A DNA stretch of 54,496 bases from Candidatus Cloacimonas sp. (GTDB taxonomy: Bacteria > Cloacimonadota > Cloacimonadia > Cloacimonadales > Cloacimonadaceae). The stretch spans positions 1-54,496 of the forward strand of contig JBDKSF010000095.1 of the NCBI GenBank assembly GCA_039680785.1. Reading direction: 5' to 3'. The notes under the pieces are model-generated. The model was not told where the DNA came from, searched no databases, and was given only the letters and a program-made list of their open reading frames with translations. The translations under genes and the position numbers were made by a program. Positions 18,450 through 27,247 of the stretch are shown in pieces; the first letter of the stretch is position 1, and every line of letters begins with the position of its first letter.

Positions 18450-19802
18450 ATGATTAAGCTGAACAAAAATTACGGAATTATGGGTTTAGCTCGCAGTGGA
18501 ATTGCGGCTGCCTATAAATTAAAGGACTTAGGCGCACTTCCTTTTTTAAGTGAACTGCGTCCTGAAACTGACCTCCCCGAAGCGGAGACATTAAAAAAGG
18601 ACTTCCCTTGCGAATTCGGTGGACATACAGATAAACTATTGCAGTGTGATTGTTTAATTATTAGCCCCGGCATACCACTAAATGTGCCTATCTTGCAAAA
18701 AGCGAAAGCAAAAAATATTGAATTGATCAGTGAAATTGAGCTTGGTTACAGAATCAAGGCAGATGATTCCAAAATTATTGCCGTAACAGGATCCAATGGT
18801 AAAAGCACTACTGTAAGTTTAATTCAACATATTCTAAAGAGTATGAAGAAAAATTCCATTTTAGCAGGCAATATTGGCGATGCTTTTTGTAGTTATCCAA
18901 TAGAAAAAAAAGGCATCGAATACATCGTGCTGGAAATCAGCAGTTTTCAATTGGACTTAATTGACAGTTTCAAACCCGATGTAGCCGTTTTGCTAAATAT
19001 TACCCCTGATCATATCAATCGCTACAATTCCTTTGAGGACTATGCGTTAAGCAAGGTTAGAATCTTCAAGAATCAAAAAGCTACAGAAACAGCAGTTCTA
19101 TTTTGGGATTCTCCCGAAATTAAGCAATATACCAATAACATTCAAGCCAATAAGTTATATTTTTCCTTAAAGAAAAATGCCAATGCCATGGCTTATTTAG
19201 CTGATAATTATATTCAATTCGGCTCTGAAACGCAAGTTCCTCTGTCCTCTTTTGAGATTAAAGGACCTCATAATTACGCTAATGCCATGGCTGCAATGTT
19301 GGCAGTTTATGCTCTTATCCCGAATTCGGAAAAAATTGTCGAAGCAGCAAATGGTTATAAACCGTTGCCACATCGCTTAGAGTTTGTAACCAGCATAAAA
19401 GATGTCTCTTTTTACAATGATTCCAAAGCTACGAATACCGATTCAGTGCGTAGCGCTTTATATAGTTTTGCTAAACCGATCAGAGTTATTTTAGGTGGCT
19501 CAGATAAAGGGGAGGATTATAGCGTGCTTACTTCAGATTTGCAACGAACAGTGAAAAAAGCATATCTGACCGGTGCAACTATAGAAAAAATGTCCCAAAC
19601 TTGGAAGGACAAAATTCCTCTCGAATGTATTTCAGATTTTGAGCAATGCATGCGTAAAGCATTCAGCGATTCCGAACCCGGAGATATAATAGTTCTATCT
19701 CCTGCGTGTGCCAGTTTTGATAGATTTAAAAATTATGAAGAACGAGGTGATTTCTTTAAGAAAGTTGTAATGGAGATAAGCAAAGAAAATGAAAAGAAGT
19801 AA
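18450..19802 (+). CDS. murD: UDP-MurNAc-L-Ala:D-Glu ligase MurD
   Basis: A 450-residue Mur ligase that adds D-glutamate. The N-terminal Rossmann domain begins NYGIMGLARSGIAAA. The P-loop GSNGKSTT lies at 114-121. Family segments include LEISSFQLD, NITPDHINRY, PHRLEFV, NDSKATNTDSV and SPACASFDRFKNYEERGDFF. There are 12 bases after mraY and an overlap with ftsW of 14 bases. Confidence 0.97.
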   Translation: MIKLNKNYGIMGLARSGIAAAYKLKDLGALPFLSELRPETDLPEAETLKKDFPCEFGGHTDKLLQCDCLIISPGIPLNVPILQKAKAKNIELISEIELGYRIKADDSKIIAVTGSNGKSTTVSLIQHILKSMKKNSILAGNIGDAFCSYPIEKKGIEYIVLEISSFQLDLIDSFKPDVAVLLNITPDHINRYNSFEDYALSKVRIFKNQKATETAVLFWDSPEIKQYTNNIQANKLYFSLKKNANAMAYLADNYIQFGSETQVPLSSFEIKGPHNYANAMAAMLAVYALIPNSEKIVEAANGYKPLPHRLEFVTSIKDVSFYNDSKATNTDSVRSALYSFAKPIRVILGGSDKGEDYSVLTSDLQRTVKKAYLTGATIEKMSQTWKDKIPLECISDFEQCMRKAFSDSEPGDIIVLSPACASFDRFKNYEERGDFFKKVVMEISKENEKK

Positions 19803-20928
19803 AACACAACGCTATATTGTTAGTTTTGACAAGATGATTTTGATTGCCTACCTTTTATTATGTTTAATAGGACTGGTAGTTATGCTTGATATTTCTTCCG
19901 TCCAGAGTTCTATGCACTATTTTTACAAACAGATTCTCTTTCTGTTCATATCTACCATTCTGGCAGTTGTTATTCTTTATGTATTCAATCTGGAAAAACT
20001 TAGGGTGCTTTCTCCTTACCTTGTTTATCTTACGATAATCCTACTGATTATTGTTCTGATAAAAGGAAGCACAATAAAAGGAGCTACTCGTCAAATCGAT
20101 TTGGGATTTATCAATTTCCAGCCAAGTGTTTTAGCGCGTTTAGCATTGGTTTTTTATTTCGCTCATATTTTGGACAAAAAGAACGATGAGCTGGTCAGCT
20201 CCAATACGGGTCAATTCTTCAGTAATTTATTCGCTTTATTGTTAATTACGGCTATCACTTTCATCCTAATTATTAAAGAGAAGCACTTAAGTACTTTAAT
20301 AATTGGGGGAGTAACACTGTATGGGATGCTAATCTATGCAGGGGCAAAAAAACGCGTTCTTTTAACTTTGGCATTAGTTGGAATCCTTGCTGCCGGCTTA
20401 GTTTTAGTAAAAGGTGCTGACTATAGAAAAGGACGCCTCACCACTTATAAAAAGTTCAGCTTGTTTTTAAGACCCAAAGGTGAAGTTAAAATAGAAGATA
20501 GCGATTACCAAGTAAAAGAGAGTTTAACGGCTCTTTCCAGTGGTGGCCTTATTGGGACAGGAATGGCAAGAGGCAGAGCCAAACATTATTATCTTCCGGA
20601 AGCACGCACAGATTATATTTACACTGTAATCGGTGAAGAATGGGGTTTTATCGGTGCTCTAATTGTTTTTGGTTTACATTGTTTTCTCTTCTTCCGATGT
20701 ATGTGGATGGCAAATTCACAGGAGAACCGATTCTTAAAATTTCTGGGAGTCGGTTTGGCAATGAATATTTTTTGTAATGTTCTGGTTAATACGGGGGTAG
20801 CTATGTCCATTTTACCTCCAACGGGAAATACTTTACCTTTTATCAGTTATGGAGGTTCCGCTTTACTAATGGATTCCATTGCTTTGGGTATGCTATTAAA
20901 TATTAGCGCCCAAAGGAGATATGTATGA
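19789..20928 (+). CDS. ftsW: FtsW/RodA-family (SEDS) glycosyltransferase
   Basis: A 379-residue SEDS protein with about ten membrane segments, which polymerises glycan strands at the septum with FtsI. Seen: QIDLGFINFQPSVLARLALVF with the conserved polar centre, KEKHLSTLIIGGVTL, YIYTVIGEEWGFIGAL and the C-terminal LPPTGNTLPFISYGGSAL. Its place between murD and murG is the standard ftsW slot. The start overlaps murD by 14 bases. Confidence 0.95.
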   Translation: MKRSKTQRYIVSFDKMILIAYLLLCLIGLVVMLDISSVQSSMHYFYKQILFLFISTILAVVILYVFNLEKLRVLSPYLVYLTIILLIIVLIKGSTIKGATRQIDLGFINFQPSVLARLALVFYFAHILDKKNDELVSSNTGQFFSNLFALLLITAITFILIIKEKHLSTLIIGGVTLYGMLIYAGAKKRVLLTLALVGILAAGLVLVKGADYRKGRLTTYKKFSLFLRPKGEVKIEDSDYQVKESLTALSSGGLIGTGMARGRAKHYYLPEARTDYIYTVIGEEWGFIGALIVFGLHCFLFFRCMWMANSQENRFLKFLGVGLAMNIFCNVLVNTGVAMSILPPTGNTLPFISYGGSALLMDSIALGMLLNISAQRRYV

Positions 20929-22007
20929 AGTTTGTTTTCGGTGCAGGTGGAACAGGTGGACATATAACACCAGCTTTAGCTTTGGCAGATGAATTACAAA
21001 AACATAACCACCACTCTGTCTTCATCGGAAACCGAAACAGCATAGAAGAAACACTTTGTGTTTCAGCAGGTTATCCTTTCCGGCAAATTAAAGTGCAGAA
21101 ATTGTATCGCTCTTTCAAGCAGGAAAATTTACTGTTTCCTTTTTACTTAATTAGCAGCATAATAAAATCAATCCATATCCTAAAAAAAGAAAAGCCACAG
21201 GCAGTTATTTGCACAGGTGGCTTTGTTTCAGGACCTGCAGCCATCGCGGCTGCATATTTGAAAATTCCCCTTTTCTTTCACGAAAGCAATAGTTTCCCCG
21301 GTTTGGTCACCCGAAAAATGGCTAAAAAGGCAGACATAATCTTCATCTCCTTTGAAAACACGCATAAATACTTAATCCAAGCTAAGCTTGTTAATTATGG
21401 CATTCCTTTAAGAAAGACCAATCTGGATAACAATTTGCGACCTTTTGATCTAAACACTTTAGGTTTAAATGACGATATACCAACTATTATCGTCAGCGGA
21501 GGTAGCCAAGGTTCCGTGGCTATAAATAAAGTTGTCAGTTTGGCTTTACCAAGTATATTATCTCTGGGATATCAAGTAATCTGGCAAACGGGTAAAATAA
21601 GTTATGAGCAATTTACTGCCAAACACAAGGGAACGCAAGGTCTGTTTCTCTTTGATTTTTCTCCTGACTTACCAAGAATGCTTTCCAGATGTCAATTGGC
21701 TGTAACTCGTGCCGGGGCTATGACGATAGCGGAATTGGAAGAAAATCGGCTACCTGCAATTTTGATACCTCTTCCCACCGCTGCAGAAAACCATCAATAT
21801 TATAATGCTTTGGCTCAACAAGATAAGGGTGTAGCTGTGCTTTTAAAACAAAGTGAATTAACACCATCCACACTGGTTGAAAATATTCAAAAAGTAAGCG
21901 CAGATTTGGATAATTACTTAAAAAGATTTGCTGCCCTTCCACCCAATCAGGCAGCAGAAAAAATTGTAAAACATATTCTCAGTTATCTGCAAAACGAGGA
22001 GGAATAA
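20925..22007 (+). CDS. murG: Lipid II-forming GlcNAc transferase MurG
   Basis: A 360-residue GT28 enzyme that converts lipid I to lipid II at the inner face of the membrane. The glycine-rich loop GGTGGH (8-13) is near the N-terminus. Further motifs are GGFVSGPAAIAA, HESNSFPG, VSGGSQGS, VTRAGAMTIAELEE and PLPTAAENHQYYNA (UDP-GlcNAc site). The start overlaps ftsW (ATGA) and the stop overlaps murC by one base (TAATG). Confidence 0.97.
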   Translation: MKFVFGAGGTGGHITPALALADELQKHNHHSVFIGNRNSIEETLCVSAGYPFRQIKVQKLYRSFKQENLLFPFYLISSIIKSIHILKKEKPQAVICTGGFVSGPAAIAAAYLKIPLFFHESNSFPGLVTRKMAKKADIIFISFENTHKYLIQAKLVNYGIPLRKTNLDNNLRPFDLNTLGLNDDIPTIIVSGGSQGSVAINKVVSLALPSILSLGYQVIWQTGKISYEQFTAKHKGTQGLFLFDFSPDLPRMLSRCQLAVTRAGAMTIAELEENRLPAILIPLPTAAENHQYYNALAQQDKGVAVLLKQSELTPSTLVENIQKVSADLDNYLKRFAALPPNQAAEKIVKHILSYLQNEEE

Positions 22008-23401
22008 TGCTCGGAAGAACAAAAAAGATACATTTTGTCGGCATCGGTGGCATCGGAATGAGTGGTATAGCAGAATTTCTACACAATCAAGGACTCGAAA
22101 TAACTGGTTCTGATCTGAAAAAATCAGACCTAACGGCACATTTAGAATCGTTGGGGATAAAAATTGAGGAAGGTCATCGCCAAGAAAATGTTGGAGACGC
22201 GGATGTAGTAGTTAAATCCAGCGCCGTAAGAGATGATAATGCAGAAATTATCGCTGCCAGAGAAAAGAAAATACCTGTTATTCGCAGAGCTGAGATGTTG
22301 GCTGAAATAACCAGAATGAGTTTTTCCATTGGAATTTCAGGAACCCACGGCAAGACGACTGCCACTTCTATGGCAGGTTCTGTTTTAGAAAGTGCCGGTT
22401 TGGAACCAACCATCATTGTGGGCGGGAAAGTGAAAAACTTTGGCAGTAACAATGTTATGGGTAGTGGAAAATATATCGTTGTGGAAGCGGATGAATATGA
22501 CCATTCTTTTTTGTCGCTAACTCCTTGCATTGCAGGTATAACCAATGTTGATGAAGACCATCTTGATTGTTACAGCAATTTGGATGATATCAAAAAATCG
22601 TTTATAGAATATGCTAATAAGGTTCCTTTCTTCGGCAGCGTTATTGCCTGCTTAGATGATCCAGGAGTTCAATCAATATTGCCCTCCATAAATAAGAGAA
22701 TTGTCACTTACGGTTTTTCTCGTCAAGCAGATGTTCAGGCAAGAGATATAGAGATGCAAGGTTTTGGCTCTTCTTATGATCTGCTTTTTAAAGATTACAA
22801 ATTGGGACGCATAACTCTGAAAGTAAATGGCAGACACAATATTCAGAATTCCTTGCTGGCTGCGTCCATAGGTTTGGAATTGGATATTCCTTTTTCGGCA
22901 ATTCTGGAAGGGCTGAATAAATTCAGTGGAGTTTATAGAAGATTTGATTTGAAAGGGGAAGCGGCTGGAATAACCATTTATGATGATTATGCACATCATC
23001 CTACCGAAATCAAAGCGACTTTGGAAGGTTTCAAAGATAGTGCCAAAAGGCGGATTGTTACCTTATTTCAACCCCATCTGTATTCTCGCACCAGAGATTT
23101 TTATGAGAAATTTGGCAAATCCTTTTTTTCTTGCGACTGTTTAATCTTAGCTCCCATCTATCCTGCCCGCGAACAACCCATTCCGGGCATAACTTCTAAA
23201 CTGATTGCCGATGCGGCTATTCAAAGTGGACATCATCAAGTTCATTTAATTGAATCAAATGCTGAAATTGTCAGCCAAACCCTTTCTCTGCTTAAAGAAG
23301 GAGACATACTAATAACTATGGGAGCAGGGAATATTTGGCAATATGGAGAAGAAATTTTAAAGGAATTAAAGAATTATGTTGACACAAACCATAACAACTA
23401 A
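22007..23401 (+). CDS. murC: UDP-MurNAc:L-alanine ligase MurC
   Basis: A 464-residue ligase for the first amino acid of the stem peptide. Seen: FVGIGGIGMSGIAE (10-23), P-loop SGTHGKTT (111-118), VVEADEYDHSF, NVDEDHLDCY, YDDYAHHPTEIKAT and FQPHLYSRTRDF. It starts one base inside the murG stop with SD GAGGA. murB often follows murC in other dcw clusters; here it does not. Confidence 0.97.
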   Translation: MLGRTKKIHFVGIGGIGMSGIAEFLHNQGLEITGSDLKKSDLTAHLESLGIKIEEGHRQENVGDADVVVKSSAVRDDNAEIIAAREKKIPVIRRAEMLAEITRMSFSIGISGTHGKTTATSMAGSVLESAGLEPTIIVGGKVKNFGSNNVMGSGKYIVVEADEYDHSFLSLTPCIAGITNVDEDHLDCYSNLDDIKKSFIEYANKVPFFGSVIACLDDPGVQSILPSINKRIVTYGFSRQADVQARDIEMQGFGSSYDLLFKDYKLGRITLKVNGRHNIQNSLLAASIGLELDIPFSAILEGLNKFSGVYRRFDLKGEAAGITIYDDYAHHPTEIKATLEGFKDSAKRRIVTLFQPHLYSRTRDFYEKFGKSFFSCDCLILAPIYPAREQPIPGITSKLIADAAIQSGHHQVHLIESNAEIVSQTLSLLKEGDILITMGAGNIWQYGEEILKELKNYVDTNHNN

Positions 23402-23481
23402 AATAGTAGTAACTTGTAACGCTGATAGCATTTTTTTAAATTTTAACGCTGTTTAGCTAAAGGTTTTGGATACATAAGCTT

Positions 23482-24246
23482 ATGGAACTAAACAAAGGGA
23501 CTCGTAAACGACGCGGTAATAGCCGTTATTACCTGTTCTTTTTCTTTGCCTTAGCGGGTGTGGCTATTTTGGGTACAGGTCTGTGGTTTGGGCTTACTCA
23601 CATAGAGCTTTTTACTTTCCAGAAAGTTCGCGTAACAGGCAATGAAGTTATCCCAGATACATTATTTTATACAATAGCTCAACCTTTTCTGGGTATGAAT
23701 CTGTTAGCTGTTCCTTCTTCCGAGCTAAAATCCAAAGTTAAAACGCTCTCTCGCATTAAAAATGTTAAAGTTCATAAACATTTACCCGATACAATCAAGC
23801 TGGAAGTTACTGAATGTAAAGCTGCCATCTATTTAAAAACCATCGAGGGAGAACTTCATCCGGTGGATACAGAAGGTAAAATTTTAATAGAATATTCACC
23901 TATCAATAGAGAAGATTTGCCCATTTACAGCACTTACATAAGCAATAATCAAGTCCGACCGGGTATGAGGTTAAAAAATGCTGGGCTTCAAAGAGTGTTA
24001 CAATTACACAAACGCATAACCAAAGAAGCTCCTGATTTTTTACCGCAAATTTCGGAATATTATTTGATAGATAATACCATTAACATTATTGACGCCAAGA
24101 CAGGCACTCGTATCATACCTTCTCAGGAAGATATGGCAAAGCAATTAGCCCGTTACAAGTTTGTTCAAGATAACGGAAATATAAACAAACACAGCGTAGT
24201 TGATCTACGCTATAAAAACCAGGTTGTAGTTAAGGCAGGTAAGTAA
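23482..24246 (+). CDS. ftsQ: Division protein FtsQ/DivIB
   Basis: A 254-residue bitopic protein: short basic cytoplasmic tail (KGTRKRRGNSR), one membrane segment (about 17-37), then a POTRA domain (FQKVRVTGNEVIPDTLFYTI, with LSRIKNVKVHKHLPDTIKLEVTE) and a beta domain. It binds FtsL/FtsB and regulates FtsWI. It lies 80 bases after murC, the largest gap inside the cluster, and directly abuts ftsA. Confidence 0.9.
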   Translation: MELNKGTRKRRGNSRYYLFFFFALAGVAILGTGLWFGLTHIELFTFQKVRVTGNEVIPDTLFYTIAQPFLGMNLLAVPSSELKSKVKTLSRIKNVKVHKHLPDTIKLEVTECKAAIYLKTIEGELHPVDTEGKILIEYSPINREDLPIYSTYISNNQVRPGMRLKNAGLQRVLQLHKRITKEAPDFLPQISEYYLIDNTINIIDAKTGTRIIPSQEDMAKQLARYKFVQDNGNINKHSVVDLRYKNQVVVKAGK

Positions 24247-25518
24247 ATGAAACAATCTATAATCACCGCTTTGGATATTGGCTCTTCCAATGTTCGTTGT
24301 ATCATTGCCAAAGAAGCTGCAGAAAAAAGATTGGAAATTTTAGGCATTGGAGAATATCCTTCCGAAGGCATAGAATGTGGTATCGTTAAAGATATTCAGG
24401 CTCTTTCCGGCTGTGTGGCAAAAGCAATTTCCACTGCGGAAAATGCGGCAAACACATCTGCTGCTAATATTTATTGCAATATAACAGGTGAACATATTAG
24501 AACGCAAATTGGAGACGGACGCATTTCCATCCCCTCTGAAATTCCCAATGAACCAGGAGAAATTACTGAAGAGCATATAGAACAGGTAATCAATGATGCT
24601 AAAAATAGCGTTAAAATTCAAAAAGGACTGGAGCGTTTTAGAATCTTACATGGCATTCCACATAACTTTGTGATAGATAATCAAGATGATATACATAATC
24701 CAGTTAATATGAACGGTTTTCATTTAATTGCCAGGGTCTATACCATTCTTGCCGAACTTACCCCTATGCGAAATTTAAGCAAATGTATTGAACTTGCTGG
24801 CTATACCATCAATCCAGAGAATTTCGTTTTGAATCATATCGCCATTTCTGAAGCCGTCCTATCTGAAGATGAACGACGGCTGGGTTCATTAGTGCTTGAT
24901 ATCGGAGGCGGAACTTGTGATTTAGCAATATACAATCGTGGCTCTTTGGAAAAAATATTGGTGATTCCCATGGCAGGAAAAAATATAACAGAAGACCTTG
25001 CCATCGGGCTTAAAACTACTTTAGGAAACGCAGAATATATTAAAGTGGAATATGGAAATGCTTTGGCAAGCAGTGTTGATCAAGCTGAAGATATTGAAGT
25101 GGAAGGTATTAGCGGAAGATCTCCCAGCCGCAAAACCAGATTCTTGGTTAGCAATGTTATTCAACATAGGGTAGAAGAAATACTCTCTCTCTGTTATACC
25201 AAAGCAAAAGAATTTTATACTCCCGAGCTGGTTACGGCTGGCATTATTCTTTGTGGCGGAACAGCTAAAATGAAAAATCTGGATGTTGTTCTTTCCGAAT
25301 CTTTTAACCTGAATGTTAAAATAGCTACTCCAGATCTTTCCAGATTGAATGGAATGATCAGTCGTTTGGAAGATCCAGCTTTTGCAACCGCCACCGGAAT
25401 TTTATACTATGCCTTAGGCAAAAACAATGAACCCGTGAATAAGAGTTTTACTTTGCCAAACCTCAAAAATACTAAATTTATGGATAAAATAAAGAAAATA
25501 CTCAAGGACTTCACCTAA
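24247..25518 (+). CDS. ftsA: Cell-division actin homologue FtsA
   Basis: A 423-residue actin-fold ATPase that tethers FtsZ to the membrane. Seen: phosphate-1 ALDIGSSNVRC, the 1C-type SHS2 insertion in the first half, phosphate-2 LVLDIGGGTCDLAIY, the adenosine motif GIILCGGTAKM, and a C-terminal amphipathic membrane-targeting helix (FMDKIKKILKDF). It begins immediately after the ftsQ stop and ends 11 bases before ftsZ. Confidence 0.96.
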   Translation: MKQSIITALDIGSSNVRCIIAKEAAEKRLEILGIGEYPSEGIECGIVKDIQALSGCVAKAISTAENAANTSAANIYCNITGEHIRTQIGDGRISIPSEIPNEPGEITEEHIEQVINDAKNSVKIQKGLERFRILHGIPHNFVIDNQDDIHNPVNMNGFHLIARVYTILAELTPMRNLSKCIELAGYTINPENFVLNHIAISEAVLSEDERRLGSLVLDIGGGTCDLAIYNRGSLEKILVIPMAGKNITEDLAIGLKTTLGNAEYIKVEYGNALASSVDQAEDIEVEGISGRSPSRKTRFLVSNVIQHRVEEILSLCYTKAKEFYTPELVTAGIILCGGTAKMKNLDVVLSESFNLNVKIATPDLSRLNGMISRLEDPAFATATGILYYALGKNNEPVNKSFTLPNLKNTKFMDKIKKILKDFT

Positions 25519-25529
25519 AAGGGGGAAAA

Positions 25530-26714
25530 ATGATAGAATTTGACGAAAAGCCAAGCCAAATAGGAACCAACATCAAAATCATCGGTGTGGGAGGAGCAGG
25601 TGGCAATGCCCTGAATACAATGATTGACAACAATCTTTTCGGAGTGGAATTTATTGCCGCCAATACAGATAGCCGCGATCTTGCCAAAAGTAAAGCTAAT
25701 ATGAAACTTCAACTGGGGAAAAAATTAACCCGGGGATTAGGAACAGGAGCTACTCCTGAAACTGGGGCAAGAAGTGCAGAAGAATCCAAAGACGATATCA
25801 AAAGTCATTTGGACGGAGCCGATATGGTTTTTATAACTGCCGGTATGGGTGGCGGAACAGGAACTGGAGCTGCCCCGATTATTGCCAAAATTGCCCGTGA
25901 AATGGGAATATTAACCTTTGGGATAGTTACTTCTCCATTCCCTTTTGAAGGCACAAGAAGAGCCGAAAATGCCGTATCGGGAATTAAACATTTACGCGAA
26001 TTTGTAGATACTTTGCTGGTAATTCCCAATTCCAAACTTTGTGAAATATATTCAGGATTTACTTTAGTGGACGCATTTCACAAAGCTGATGAGGTTTTAT
26101 TTGAGGCAGCCAAAGCCGTAAGTGACATCATTAATGTTACGGGTTTAATCAATGTGGATTTTGCCGATGTAAAATCAATTATGCAAAATATGGGCTATGC
26201 CCTTATCGGAAGTGGTATTGCCGAAGGTGAAAATCGAGCCATCAATTCCGCGCGAGCAGCCATTGATAATCCTCTTCTTTCCCACATCAGTTTACAGGGA
26301 TGTCAATCTCTGCTACTTAATATCACTGCAGGTTATGATATCTTGATGAGCGAATTTGATGAGGTCTCCAATGTTATCGTCAGTGAAACTGGCAAAGCGG
26401 CTAATATTATAATGGGAATCATTCTGGACGATAGTATGGCTGGAAAAATTAGAGTCACCATCATCGCCACTGGTTTGGATAAAGAAGGCAGAGAACATCT
26501 CATTGACTTCCCCGGTTTACCGGCTACGGAAGAAACGATTAAAGATAAATTCAATAAGCCAAATGAGCCAGATGCTGATATTATAGATATTTTTAACCGT
26601 CTAAATATTAATAAACCCGCTGCTACGGAAGAGACAAAACCCTCCGTGAATGAACCGACAAAAATGCCTCCTTTCAAAACAGATGTCCCTTCTTTTCTGC
26701 GAGCGCTTGATTAG
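25530..26714 (+). CDS. ftsZ: Cell-division tubulin homologue FtsZ
   Basis: A 394-residue GTPase that forms the Z-ring. The N-terminal GVGGAGGNALNTM is followed by the tubulin signature GGGTGTG (107-113) and by NVDFADVKSIM (T7-loop region). A ~45-residue acidic/proline-rich linker leads to the C-terminal peptide TDVPSFLRALD, which binds FtsA and partners. SD AGGGGG precedes the start. It is the last gene of the cluster, followed by a strong terminator. Confidence 0.98.
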   Translation: MIEFDEKPSQIGTNIKIIGVGGAGGNALNTMIDNNLFGVEFIAANTDSRDLAKSKANMKLQLGKKLTRGLGTGATPETGARSAEESKDDIKSHLDGADMVFITAGMGGGTGTGAAPIIAKIAREMGILTFGIVTSPFPFEGTRRAENAVSGIKHLREFVDTLLVIPNSKLCEIYSGFTLVDAFHKADEVLFEAAKAVSDIINVTGLINVDFADVKSIMQNMGYALIGSGIAEGENRAINSARAAIDNPLLSHISLQGCQSLLLNITAGYDILMSEFDEVSNVIVSETGKAANIIMGIILDDSMAGKIRVTIIATGLDKEGREHLIDFPGLPATEETIKDKFNKPNEPDADIIDIFNRLNINKPAATEETKPSVNEPTKMPPFKTDVPSFLRALD

Positions 26715-26781
26715 TTTTTTCCTATCTTATTCATCATAAACTCCTCCTTGTTTATGTGAAACAAAGTCCAAAAGCTCACAA

Positions 26782-26813
26782 ACCGTCAGCAACCCCCGCT
26801 GACGGTTTTTTTT
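26782..26813 (+). terminator. Intrinsic terminator of the dcw operon
   Basis: A perfect 9-bp stem ACCGTCAGC/GCTGACGGT with a 7-base loop is followed by an eight-T run (26806-26813). Confidence 0.93.
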
Positions 26814-26920
26814 GTGTAACGAAAATAGAGAAAAGAACAGGACAATAGCATTTAATTATCCGCATAACAACCAGCAACAATATACTCAGTAAGGCACTCA
26901 CTTTAGTCACTTATGATAAA

Positions 26921-26977
26921 GTAACAATTCTCTAACACTTCTCTAACGGAATAAGAGCAGTGTAAGAGATGTGTTAC
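26921..26977. promoter_or_regulatory. Large dyad upstream of umuC (candidate operator)
   Basis: Left arm GTAACAATTCTCTAACACT (26921-26939) and right arm AGTGTAAGAGATGTGTTAC (26959-26977) are complementary at 16 of 19 positions with a 19-base spacer. TTCTCTAAC also occurs as a direct repeat at 26928 and 26939 (11-base period). The dyad is 270 bases upstream of umuC. It has no T-run, so an operator is more likely than a terminator. The rest of 26814-27247 shows no convincing gene. Confidence 0.5.
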
Positions 26978-27247
26978 TTAGTCGTTAGATAATGGACTAT
27001 GTTCCAAGCAGTTACCATATTGCAAGTATTCGAAAGCTTAAATACACCCTATCTACACAAAAGCAAAAGAGTTATGCGTGTATTTGGTGAGGATGGCGCT
27101 GCCCTTGTTCTAAATGCTAAAAATGTTCTCCCCCTTTCTTTATTCGGCTCTCTCCCATTTGGCTTAGAACAACAATTCTTGACAATTAAAGGCAATCGGA
27201 AATAAAGTGACAATAAGGAAAATTATGAATAAAGAGATAGATGAGCG

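Noticed and set aside
26999-27205. 68-codon plus-strand ORF between the dyad and umuC
   Set aside because: No ribosome binding site and no recognisable similarity; it is not UmuD-like. Left as non-coding.
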